Below, piece after piece: positions 48,881 to 58,356 of a stretch of DNA of 64,000 nucleotides (position 1 is the first letter of the stretch; every line of letters starts with the position of its first letter). The stretch is from Theocolax elegans (lineage: Eukaryota > Arthropoda > Insecta > Hymenoptera > Cerocephalidae). The stretch spans positions 9,584,001 to 9,648,000 of the forward strand of contig CM047425.1 in the NCBI GenBank assembly GCA_026168455.1, in the 5' to 3' direction. The notes beneath the pieces were generated by a model. It saw only the letters and a program-made list of their open reading frames with translations, was not told the origin of the DNA and searched no databases. Made by a program: the position numbers and the translations under genes.

Positions 48881-50200
48881 TTATTTTTCATTCTAATTAT
48901 GATATTTAAGGAGTATATAACGAAAATTTATTATTTGTATTTTTGAAAAAAACTGTTATTATATATATGAGAAAAAGTGATGAAAAGTGTCATGAACACT
49001 GTATTTAATGCGTTTTAGTGGTTGTCAATTAATATAACACAAAATAATAGTTACTGTTATAATAGAATCATTATAATATTCGCTATTTAAAAAAGTAAAT
49101 AATTACTATTTGTATTTTTGAAAAATCGGCTACTCTAAAACAATGAAAGGTTAATGGTTAGTAAAAGTGAGAAATATTATGTTGGAAGTAATGATTATTA
49201 TTATATTTATCACATGTATTTATTCAACATTTTACTATAGTTGACAATAAATATTATAAAATATTATAGTGATTGTTTATATTTTTGGAGAATTTTTCAC
49301 AACGAAACCGTGAAAAGTGAATGAAATCAGTGTAATAATTTTTCTATTATAATAGTTAATATCCACTATAACAAACTTAGAATAATGATTACTTGTCTAT
49401 AAACGGTAATTCGTAAATTATGACAATTCATCTTTCAGTGGTAAAAAATATTATATTTCGAGTTAATGATGCTTATTTATATATTAGTAGTTGATTTTCA
49501 CTATTTTAATTTTCCATAAATCGACCACTTAGAAATAGATGCTATTTGTATTTAATGTTAATATTGTTTATCTACTATGGTGAAAATAAATTATATATTA
49601 AAGTAGTATTTTATGAGGCCTGCGATGGCTCGGTCGGTAGGGCATCGAGCTCGTAACCTGGAGGTCCCAGGTTCGATTCCCGGCCCCAGCCGATAGATAC
49701 AAGCACCACTGGCGAATGTATTTTCAACAAGTGCTTTCTTCACCAAGACATCGTATGACCTCCGCCGCTGATTAGCAACGATTTGGAAGCATAAAAAGAG
49801 CGACGTTAAAGTAATAAAAAAAAATTATTTATTTACTAAATTCAAGTAGTTAGAATCACTATTTCAATAATTGAATTGTTGTTACTTTATATATATAAAA
49901 AATTTTTGTATCCATGAAAGTGAAAAGCATTAAAGGAATTTAATCTATTAGAAATAATGAAGTAATCACTATTGAAATAGTGCAAATTTGTTTTATTTAT
50001 GACCAATTATTAACTTATATATTACTAAAAACAATACAAACTCCTATTACTATTTCATAAGCGAAATCACTTTTTTCGTAAAAGTCATTGACTAAAATTA
50101 AAATAGTAATAAATTTACTATTAATATAGTTAACTATCTTTTATATTTTGAGCAACTGTACTTCAGAACTATATAACGATTAATTAGTAGAATCCTACAA
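48880..50200. repeat. TAGTGA/TCACTA-word diffuse repeat interrupted by a SINE
   Basis: ATTACTATTTGTATTTTTGAAAA, GTTAATATCCACTATAA and AATAGTGAAA-type words recur irregularly. The SINE at 49617-49824 is inserted in it. Confidence 0.5.
49617..49824 (+). mobile_element. tRNA-derived SINE, full-length-like copy
   Basis: The head has an A-box TGGCTCGGTCGG (49626-49637) with a paired D-stem GCTC/GGGC, a CTCGTAA anticodon-like loop and a B-box GGTTCGATTCC (49670-49680) with a mostly paired T-stem. The acceptor strands do not pair, which excludes a functional tRNA. The loop resembles elongator Met (CTCATAA) with one change, or Thr-CGT. A ~110-bp body follows, ending in GAGCGACGTTAAA and an A-rich tail. 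GCGACGTTAAA-type tails are shared by many SINEs and their partner LINEs. A 5'-truncated second copy sits at 47322-47424 in the same orientation. Target duplications are not clear. Confidence 0.88.
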
Positions 50201-50955
50201 TTTTTTTCAGATAAAATTTTTTATTATGAAATTAAAATATCTTAGTCATTTCTATACCGTCTCCACTCGGACCAATCATATACCACCAACGACTCCATAA
50301 AATAAAAATGAAACACTTTATTCGCAATTGCTTCACAACTTATCGTGCGTAATGATTAAAATGAGAGAATAATAAATATTTCGAGTGCCTCGGATAGTAT
50401 ATATATATATATATTCAGGATCGAGAGAAGAGAAAGAGACACGGAGGGTTATATGTCCAAGAGGTATAGGGTATATATATATATATATAGGTGGTAATCG
50501 CAGAGGAGGTATATAGGAAACGCGGTGGTTACCGCTTTGACAGTTCGCGCGCAGTTCGAAATCCAATAAAAAGGCTAATTGAATCTGTGACGCCACCTGA
50601 CTTTCACTAATGAAATTTCAAAGTACCAATTTCACGTTCACCCGGCTCGTCGGCCTATACGTACACTGTTACTATGTATATAGTCTCGCTCTCTCTTTCT
50701 CTCTCTCGTGTTCGACACGGTGTGCTGCTTCCTTGACTACGTACATATATATATAGCGTCCCTTCGAATCATCATGGATTTCGAATAAAGATGTTTTTAT
50801 TTGTTTATTACAGAGGTATACTTACACGAGTCACATTTATGATATGGCTTCATTGTTTATTTGTAAGTGAATTACTTAGTAGAAATTAAAATATCAAAAA
50901 CAAAAATGGCCTGAAAGTAACAACTCGCTAGAAAAAATAATTCATATATTAACTT
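50201..50955. other. AT-rich DNA with a GC-richer island
   Basis: The island at 50330-50780 has two TA runs (near 50398 and 50470) and a TC run (50687-50707). No gene is supported. Confidence 0.4.
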
Positions 50956-50984
50956 TGAAGAAGAGCATAAGCTTGCTCGAAACG
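50956..50984 (+). repeat. Penelope-type terminal stem-loop motif
   Basis: TTGAAGAA is followed by the stem GAGCA/TGCTC and then CGAAACG. This arrangement, GAAGAA then stem-loop then CGAAACG, recurs at the ends of many Penelope-like elements. It also superficially resembles a hammerhead ribozyme core, with TTGAAGA in place of the needed CTGATGA. It is therefore best read as a decayed element end. Confidence 0.4.
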
Positions 50985-51466
50985 TAAGTTAGAAAATTCA
51001 CGATTGCGGTTGTGGGTTTTTACTGAGTGTTTAGTGGTGTCGATAGTTTGGGGATAATAATTTAAGTAGTGCGACTTTTTAGGAGCAGATTTTCGCAAGA
51101 GGTAATTTTTTATTTTATAATTTATATTTATTAATTGTTAGATTTTTATGGATAGCTATATTAATATATGGGGATGATTATAAGTCTGTCCGATGCTCAA
51201 AAGCTTTTTTATATTTTTTTTAATTTTTCGTAATTTTGTCTGATTTATTAGTAATATTTTTTAGTGTTTTTTTTTATATTTGGGAATAAGTATTTAATTT
51301 TGACTGTGAGACCGAAGTAAGTAGAACTGTAACTGAAAATTATTGCAGTCGACGAAATAATTGATTATTAATTATAGAAAATATAATAATTTCGTGGGTA
51401 GCGATAAAATGGTTATTCTCGCATTTTATCGACTTTTGATGGATTGAACATAACCTGTAAGTATTT
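50985..51466. other. AT-rich DNA, nothing recognised
   Basis: T-rich sequence with no gene or clear repeat. Confidence 0.5.
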
Positions 51467-51604
51467 ATAGTATATTACATACCATGGCCAGTAAAATAAG
51501 AAATGTCTCAGATCACATGTAATTGTCGGCCGAGGCGAGGCCGAGGTGGACGATCATGTTATCTGAGGCTTTCTTTTTTACTGGCCAAGGTGTGTATACT
51601 ATTT
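51467..51604. repeat. Hairpin H3: long inverted repeat with CCGAGGCGAGGCCGAGG core
   Basis: The outer ends ATAGTATATTAC and GTATACTATT match those of H1. The middle arms TGGCCAGTAAAA...TCTCAGAT pair with ATCTGAGG...TTTTACTGGCCA over about 43 bp with a few bulges. The core (51530-51546) is CCGAGGCGAGGCCGAGG, one base different from H1. The middle arms have no similarity to those of H1, yet are self-complementary. It lies 20 kb from the tyrosine-recombinase element with no gene next to it. Confidence 0.85.
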
Positions 51605-53883
51605 TCAAATAATCTTGTAGATAAAACTAGATTACTATTGTTAAATTCTATTATTATCAATTGGTATTTCAGAAAAGCCGTCATGCATAAGATATCTTCA
51701 GTAATATCAATTTTTCATCAAATCAATAGTAAAAATTATTTTACCTTTTTTGTGGTCTAAAACTAGACAAATTTCTTAAAATTTAGGACACTATTGTGTA
51801 ATCTTAGAAATTAGGGTGTTATGTAGTAACATTTCTAGAATTTAACTAATAAGGAGAGTGACTTTTGACCAGATAAAAAAATAAGAGCTTCTTTTTTAAA
51901 TTCAACCTACTCGATCTCAGCTTTCTTCTGGATATAAGCTTGATAGTTCATATTTATTTGTTTCAGAGTTATACATAACTAAAATCAAAGATATTTTTTT
52001 CAAAATTTTTTGATATGTTTGTGTTCCCGGTACTGCTATTTTTTTATTTTACTGACATAGCGTTGTTTATTTCATTCAAATTAGAATTTTTTTCGCTTTA
52101 ATTTAGAACTACGTCAACTTTTTTCATACATTATTATATTTAAATTTTTTTTTTTCAAAAAAGTCGTAACATTATTGCTCTTTATATTGCTTTTTATTGC
52201 TTTGCATATACCTACAAAAAGTTCTGCAATATATATTCTATATTATATTTAACACCTGAAATTTTTAAACAAATAATTTTAATATTTTTAATATTTTTTG
52301 TGTGTTTACGTTGATGATAGTGTCTATTTAATTACCAACAAAATTGCCTATACTACGTATCGGTTTAACTTAGAAAACTAATTATTTTGTGTAAAAGTCG
52401 AATCGACAAATTCTATTATATACTCCAGATTTTTTTTTAATTTGTTTAAAAGTTGTATATCCCAAAGTAATTTGCCCACACTTAATATTTTCTTCTTTTA
52501 AAAAAAACTTACATTTATACCTAACAGTATATAAAATTCAAATATATAACTGCACTGCAATTATATATTTCCTCCTTATACGTAACGATATACAAACTAT
52601 TTATTTTTTATTCCATTCAAAATCTAAATTTTTAGTTACGATAAATTTCCGTACTCCCTCATTCGTATATACCAACTTTAACGTTTGCATATACATTCCT
52701 TTTAACCCCTCTTTTTCTTTTTCCCTAATTATTTAAAAAAATAATCACGCAACGCTTTCAACGCCCGGCTTCAAAAAATTCTCACCTCTTGCCACCTCTC
52801 GCCTTTTTCCAATTAATCAATTACCGCGGTCGCCCGTAAATTTTTAATAACAATGTATAATTCCGCAAAATATAATGTTTGCGCAACAAAAAAAGTGCGC
52901 GTATATATATATATATACATACGTATAAACAATACGTCAGAAAGAGCGGATACATGTATATATATAGAGCTTTTATAAAAAAAAGGACAAAGGTTCAAAG
53001 GACACATACTGCAATTTTTTCGTGCAAAAGTTAGTGTTGCAAAAGAGGCTTCCTTATACATAAAGAGAGCACGAGAGCAAAAAAGGAAGGGGGGTGCTTA
53101 AAGAATAACTCGAGCTAGAGCCATTTATATCGCACGTGCGCGTACATATATATAGTATATGTATAATTCGCTTTAACGAATGACTCTTCTTAAAACACTA
53201 CCATGATGCATGGATGTATATATGTATATATATTTTTTTAAAGTTATAATTGCTAAGCGGGGATGAAAAATATTGTTGACTGTGCTGCTTACATTTTCTC
53301 TCTCTTTTTTATTTTTTTCATTCACTAAAGTCAAGTTGTGTACACTTTTGTTCTTTCTCCCAAGAATTGTCTCGCGCATAATTTTGAGAGATAATTAAAG
53401 GCCTTCTCCGAGAGGAGCGAAACGTATTGCAGTTGGGTGGGACTTTAGAACTTGGTAAACATTACGTTTTCATTTCTCTTTTTAAATTTTTTTCTTTTTC
53501 TTTAATTTAGCGATCCGCGGGATATGCGGAATCGAATAGATGTGTTTGTAAAAAATTAATTTTTTTTTCATAAGGATATTTGGTGATCCCTGAATTTTAA
53601 CTTTTGCATCGATCTAAAAAAAGCTAGCAGTAAAAAATTCAGGAAATTTTACTAAGTTTTTGCTAACGCGGTAAAAGGCTGTAAACGTACAAAATTACTG
53701 AACTTTTAATATAAATGTCTATACTTTTAATAAAATCTGCTAGAAAGTTTAGTAATTATTTTATTATTTTGCGAACAATAAACGTTCCGTATGTACTGAT
53801 TATATATTTCCTAGCGGGGAAATCCAAAGGACTTATCGGTTATTGAAAGAGTTATTATTTTTGTGTTAAGTGCAAATTGAAAA
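51605..53883. other. AT-rich intergenic DNA
   Basis: It is AT-rich to about 52680. A GC-richer island at 52740-53450 contains TA runs. From 53560 to 53883 lies the region where a 5' LTR and primer site of the BEL/Pao element would be expected. I see neither, nor any repeat of this stretch after the element's 3' end. Confidence 0.4.
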
Positions 53884-55140
53884 ATGGAAGCATTACAAAA
53901 AAAAGGACAATTTTACGTAGTGGTTTTACGAGAACGTTCAACACGTTAAACGCTCTATTGACTTATGTTTCTTCTGGTACTGCGGAATTAACAGGTGCTT
54001 ACGGCATATTAGCTGATAAGCTTAAAGAGCTGGAAGAGATCACTACAAATTTTATAGATTTGTCCTCAAGTGAATCGACTCCCTACAGTGAAATTGAGAA
54101 AGAATACGAGGAACACGACGTGTATAAAGGCAAGTTTTTGTTAGCAAAATATCAATTTAAAACTCGTATTGCTTCAAGAAATACAGTGCGACCACAATTA
54201 AATCAATCGAATACGCCGTCCACCAGTACAAGTACAGTGCAAGCAGAAATTCGCAAATCTTATAAATTGCCGAAGATTGAATTGGTGAAGTTCAGTGGCA
54301 ATGTGCGCGATTGACTACAATTTTAGAGTTTATTCAAAAAGATTCACGAAGATGCTAATACAGAGAATGAAGAAAAATTTCAGTATTTAATTCAAGCGAT
54401 GGTACCTGACTCTCGTGCCGGTGAGTTAGTGAAAAGTTATTCGCCATCTGATGAGAACTATGATAAAGTGATTGCCGGTTTGAAAGAAAGATTCGGCCGC
54501 GATGACATGCAGATTGAAGTTTATGTGCGTGAACTTTTACAATTAGTGCTGCAAAATACTATGTCTTCGCTAGATGTGCCGCTTGCATTATCCAGTTTAT
54601 ATGATAAAATTGAATCATATTTGCGAGTATTGGAAACTCTCGGTGTAACAACGGATAAGTGCGCAGCTATGCTTTTGCCCTTGGTCGAATCTTGCCTGTC
54701 CGAGGAACTGTTATGAGCTTGGCAACGCTCTAACATTTCAAGTGACTCAAGGTCAAGTGATAATACCGCGGATGTCTCGAAGACGCGATTATCAAAATTG
54801 ATTAAATTTTTAGAAACTGAAGTGCAAAATAAAACGAGAATATCCATGGCCATGCAAGGATTTAGTTTAGTGAGCAGTGAAAGTTCAAAATCTGATCGTG
54901 ATAAAAAAGTCAAAAATCCGTATGGATACCAGAAACAAAGATATACCAAGTGCTAAAAATTTACTGGCGATAAAAAAGAAAAATGAATGTTTATTTTTTT
55001 TTGTAAAAAGCCAGAGGAATGACACTTGCCGATCGACAGAATGCCGTCAAAATCGGTCGGGCGTGTTTTAATTGTCTTAAATTTGGACACAGTTATAAAA
55101 CCTGCCGTGTAAATGTTCGTTGCTCAAGGTGTGGTCGCGT
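53884..55140 (+). pseudogene. BEL/Pao retrotransposon gag, decayed
   Basis: The frame starts with an ATG at 53884 and needs a 1-nt correction in the following A8 run. It shows FNTLNALL, LADKLKELEEIT, DVYKGKFLLAKYQ and KLPKIELVKFSGNVRD, which is the usual BEL/Pao gag order. Then Trp codons appear changed to stops (TGA at 54313, TAG at 54325) before KKIHEDANTENEEKFQYL, GLKERFGRDDMQIEVYVREL, and a stop at 54714. More stops follow before a zinc knuckle CFNCLKFGHSYKTC (CX2CX4HX4C, 55067-55108) and a following CSRC pair. Gag packages the element RNA. This copy cannot make it. After 55140 the expected protease region is lost. Confidence 0.85.
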
Positions 55141-55440
55141 ACGTTATACGTATGTAGTAAGGATATTCCCCAAGAGGTGGCGCTGTATGGGTGCATCGAT
55201 GTTGGTGTTAGCAGTTTTAGACTAATCAGAAAGGTTTTTCTTTCAATTTTCGCCGCTTTTCGATGCACAGCCCAATTCTCTGCATCATTTTATATATCCT
55301 GTGCAAATTTCATTGAAATCTAGCAGCAAATAACGAAGAATAGTGTGAAACTGTAATTGCGAATATGTGCCATTAGGTAGAGTTACTCTGATGGTAAAAA
55401 TGCTAGCTTCGACGTCCTCTTAATAACGCTCTTTTACAAA
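55141..55440. other. Rearranged sequence replacing protease and first part of RT
   Basis: Only about 300 bp separate the zinc knuckle from the next RT-related fragment, where BEL/Pao elements normally have over 1 kb. I see no aspartic protease motif, so a deletion or replacement has occurred. Confidence 0.5.
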
Positions 55441-55584
55441 CAGTTGTTATAAATCCAGAAGGGCGATATGAAGTAAAGCTGCCTTGGTTAGAGAATCATC
55501 TGGTTTTGCACAGTAATAAAAATTTGGCTATAAAACGCCTACAATCTACTGTCAATAAATTAACCGTTCTCAGATTTCCTGAGT
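55441..55584 (+). pseudogene. BEL/Pao pol fragment, start of reverse transcriptase
   Basis: The frame reads VVINPEGRYEVKLPWLENH then LAIKRLQSTVNKL, the stretch that precedes the RT palm in BEL/Pao elements. It reaches a LRF-like word and then stops matching at the foreign insert. About 100-200 residues that should lie between here and the YVDD box are absent. Confidence 0.75.
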
Positions 55585-56407
55585 TGGGTGAGGGTGAGTG
55601 ACTCGGCCCCCAATTCCGAGAGTCCGATATATACCTCCTACGATAGTGGAGGAAGAGGATTGCCACAAGTGCGCCTCGAAATCAAGCTGTTTTGTCGAGC
55701 CTGTGTCGGCGATTCACTGTTTAACTTGCTATATTTGGGTCACTAACACGCTTAGTTTGTCGAAAATATGCTGTTAACGATTATTCTATTCATCTGGGCG
55801 ACTTCGTCAAGGGAGACTCTACCTAGGGATGAAGGGACGGCCGCTAAATCAAAGTTGATACCTTTCGGGGTGTACTACGTGTAGCGTCAAAATACTGAGG
55901 CGGGCCTCTTGAGGTCCGTCTTGGGGCACATCCGGACCGAAGTAGTTTCTCATCCAGACGATAAAAGTTGCTGGGATATCTCACAGAAGGGTGTCCCTTT
56001 CATCAAAAGAGATCCTTATGTATAAAGTTAGTAAGTCGAGTTGTGGTATACTTCCGAACTGAAGACTTTGCATAGGGTGAGATGTTAAACACCATAGCGT
56101 GCAAACCTTTTGGTTTGTACGCTTTTTTCTACTTCAAGGGATTTTTCGAATGGTATCCCTTGGAAGGCTTGTGGAAGGATTGTCGAATGTTTTATCCTTC
56201 ACAAGCTATAGCGTACAAGCCTTTTGGCTTGAACGCTTTTTTCTCTTTCAGGGGATTTTTCGAATGGTATCCCTTAGAGAGTTTGTGAAGGGAGTGACGA
56301 ATGCTTTACCCTTCACGAACGTTCGAACGCTAGGCCACCTACCGCAAAACCTCCCCGGAGATCCGGGGAGTAATAGGAAGATGTGCTTCGGCATGTCGAC
56401 AGTTGGA
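55585..56407 (+). mobile_element. Foreign ~820-bp insert in the BEL/Pao pol, highly structured
   Basis: GC content rises and pol similarity is absent. The insert holds smaller stems (CCTCC/GGAGG near 55637, GGTCCG/CGGACC near 55913), two tandem ~112-bp hairpin units (56092-56321), and at its right end two strong stem-loops: CTCCCCGG-AGAT-CCGGGGAG (56351-56370) and GATGTGC-TTCG-GCATGTC (56380-56397). Pol sequence resumes right after. The structured 3' end and repeats suggest a non-LTR element or structured RNA copied into the locus, but no ORF or family is recognised. Confidence 0.6.
56092..56321 (+). ncRNA. Two tandem ~112-nt units, each with three conserved hairpins
   Basis: Unit 1 has stem 1 at 56097-56122 (TTTT loop), stem 2 at 56136-56161 and stem 3 at 56168-56205. 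Unit 2 has the same stems at 56211-56236, 56250-56275 and 56281-56320. Between units, stem 1 changes AAACC/GGTTT to AAGCC/GGCTT, and stem 3 changes its closing pair C-G to G-C and A-T to G-C near the loop. Pairing is kept in each case. Several loops share CGAATG. Such compensatory changes indicate selection on RNA structure. No known RNA family is recognised. Confidence 0.7.
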
Positions 56408-56715
56408 CCAGTTATTACGTAGACAATTGTGTAACAAGTGTAAATTCGAGTATCGAACGGGATTGTTTTATTAAAGAAGCAAAGACAGTGATGGAGCTCG
56501 CGAGTTTTGATTTAAGAAGGTGGGAGTACACTAATGATAACGTTCTTGAAAGCCAAACTACAATTTTAGGTTTACGTTGGGATAAATTCCTCGATTGTTT
56601 GTCATTAAATGTATCTTTAATTGATGAGATTTTTAACCCAAAAATTACGAAAAGATGCATTCTTGCGACAGCGCATCGAATTTATGATCCTTTAGGATTT
56701 GCCAGCCCCGTATAA
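56408..56715 (+). pseudogene. BEL/Pao reverse transcriptase palm fragment
   Basis: An open frame begins YYVDNCVTSV, the RT active-site box (usually YVDDC, here with Asn in place of the second Asp). It continues EAKTVMELASFDLRRWEY, ILGLRWDK, LSLNVS and AHRIYDPLGFASPV, then ends in a TAA. Loss of the second catalytic Asp would inactivate it even if joined. Confidence 0.88.
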
Positions 56716-57300
56716 TTATGTGCGCGAATTTTATAGCAGGAAGTTTGGGCGGAACAAATATCATGGAACGAAGAGGTAGGGGAAAATATAAAAACGCGGA
56801 AACATGTACCCGGCAGTGTAAACCCAGCTGACTTACCATCACGCGTACGCACAAACGATCAATTATTAGCTTCGCGGTGGTGAGAGGGTCCCGATTGGTA
56901 ATATAAAAGTAGCGAAAATTGGCCTAAAGATGAAACTTTATACAACGAAGTCGAGATAAGTAATGAATTGAAAAAATCCGCGTTAAAAAAAAGTCCGTCG
57001 AATACAATATTACTAACTTTAGAAAGTACTGATTTTAATTTTGATAAGTATTCGAATTTTAATAGTGTAAAAAGAATTCTAGCTTTGATAATTAGATTCT
57101 ATTTTAATTTGAAGAATAAAAAAGAGTCGCGGATAAAAGGTGAATTGAAGTATAAGGAGATACAAGAGACAGAAATTTTGTTATTAAAGTTAGTTTAGAC
57201 GGAAAGGTTTAAAGATTTTAAAAACGATTCAACAATTAAACATTTACAACCACTTAGAGACCAAGCACGGCTAATTCGTATTAATTCATAGATTATTTTA
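56716..57300 (+). pseudogene. BEL/Pao pol, RNase H to integrase linker, decayed
   Basis: Short matching segments remain: VWAEQISWNEEVG near 56750, then HVPGSVNPADLPSR near 56805, the conserved end of the RNase H region, then ASRWWEGPDWL. A stretch with many stops and changed frames leads to HLQPLRDQARLIRINS. The central RNase H segment is deleted. Confidence 0.7.
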
Positions 57301-57960
57301 CGCAATGATACTTTTAATTTTAGATGCGCACTCGTTCTTCCAGGTGACCACAAAATCAGTAAACTTATTATACAACAAAAGCAATTTACGTGAAAATTAT
57401 TGGATATTAGGGGGCAGGAAGGCAATAAGGTCAATCATTAGTAAGTGCGTACACTGCCGTAGGTATGATGCAAAACCGTTACAATCGGTACCTGTGCCTC
57501 TTCCATTGAATAGAATTCAAGATGCAGCCGTTTTCGAAATAGTAGGGGTTGATTACACTGGTCCCATTTATTTAAAGGGGGGACAAAAATCTTGGATTTG
57601 TTTGTTTACCTGTGCGGTATTTAGAGCCGTACATCTGGAGTTAGTTACCTCGTTATCTACAGCTGCATTTTTAATGGCATTCAGACGTTTTATTTCGCGT
57701 AGAGGTAGTCCTAGCATTTTGTATAGCGATAATAGCTCTAATTTTTGCGGATTAAATAATCTACTTAAAGGTATAAATTTTGATAAAATAAGTAAATTTG
57801 CTACAATGAACCAAATTGAATGGAAATTTAATCCTCCAGCCGCGGCGTGGTGGGGAGGTTTTTGGGAACGACTTAATCGGACTTTAAAACAGCTGTTACG
57901 AAAAACACAATTTTGTTAGACTGCGAAGCTATAATTAATTCGCGACCGATTACGTTTTTG
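57301..57960 (+). pseudogene. BEL/Pao integrase, frameshifted
   Basis: NDTFNFRCALVLPGDHKISKLII is followed, after a small deletion, by LRENYWILGGRKAI and CVHCRRYDAKP (the CxxC half of the zinc-binding domain). The DDE core follows: VDYTGP (first Asp), YSDNSSNF (second Asp) and GGFWERLNRTLK (Glu). The expected His residues of the zinc site fall in the deleted part. The open frame ends at 57917, and similarity continues in another frame (INSRPITFL). Integrase joins element DNA to the host chromosome. The three acidic residues remain here, but the protein is broken. Confidence 0.9.
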
Positions 57961-58356
57961 TCTGAAAATGATCAAGGTATTGTACCAATTACTCCATCAA
58001 TGTTTTTGCAAGAAACTAAAGAAATTGCCGTGTTAGATCTCGATAGAATTGAAAATATTTGATTTGATAAGAAATTTTTATATAGACAAAAAATAAAAGA
58101 CGACTTGCGCCGCAGATTTCGTAATGAATATTTAGGAGCTTAGTTCATAAACGATCGAATGTAAAAGAGCCAGCTTAAGTTAGTGTAGGTGATATTGTAT
58201 TAATTCAGGACCATAATGCCAAACGCTTGGATTGGTCTATCGCCCGTGTGACTGATGCGATTATAGGTAAGGATGGAATAGTGGTTATAATGGTCATTTA
58301 TGGTTTTGATCTGAAAGAAAATGATTTTATTTTATTTTCTGATAATCAATTTTAAG
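57961..58356 (+). pseudogene. BEL/Pao integrase C-terminal (DUF5641) region
   Basis: ITPSMFLQETKEIAVLDLD, then KDDLRRRFRNEYLG, then VGDIVLIQDHNAKRLDWSIARV match the DUF5641 region that ends BEL/Pao pol. Three or more stops interrupt it. The final frame ends at 58354-58356. Confidence 0.8.

Noticed and set aside
49617..49690. Functional tRNA (Thr-CGT or Met)
   Set aside because: The acceptor strands do not pair, and the sequence continues into a body shared with another locus, so it is a SINE head.
50956..50984. Active hammerhead ribozyme
   Set aside because: The required CTGATGA word is not present (TTGAAGA instead) and stems I and III are not evident.
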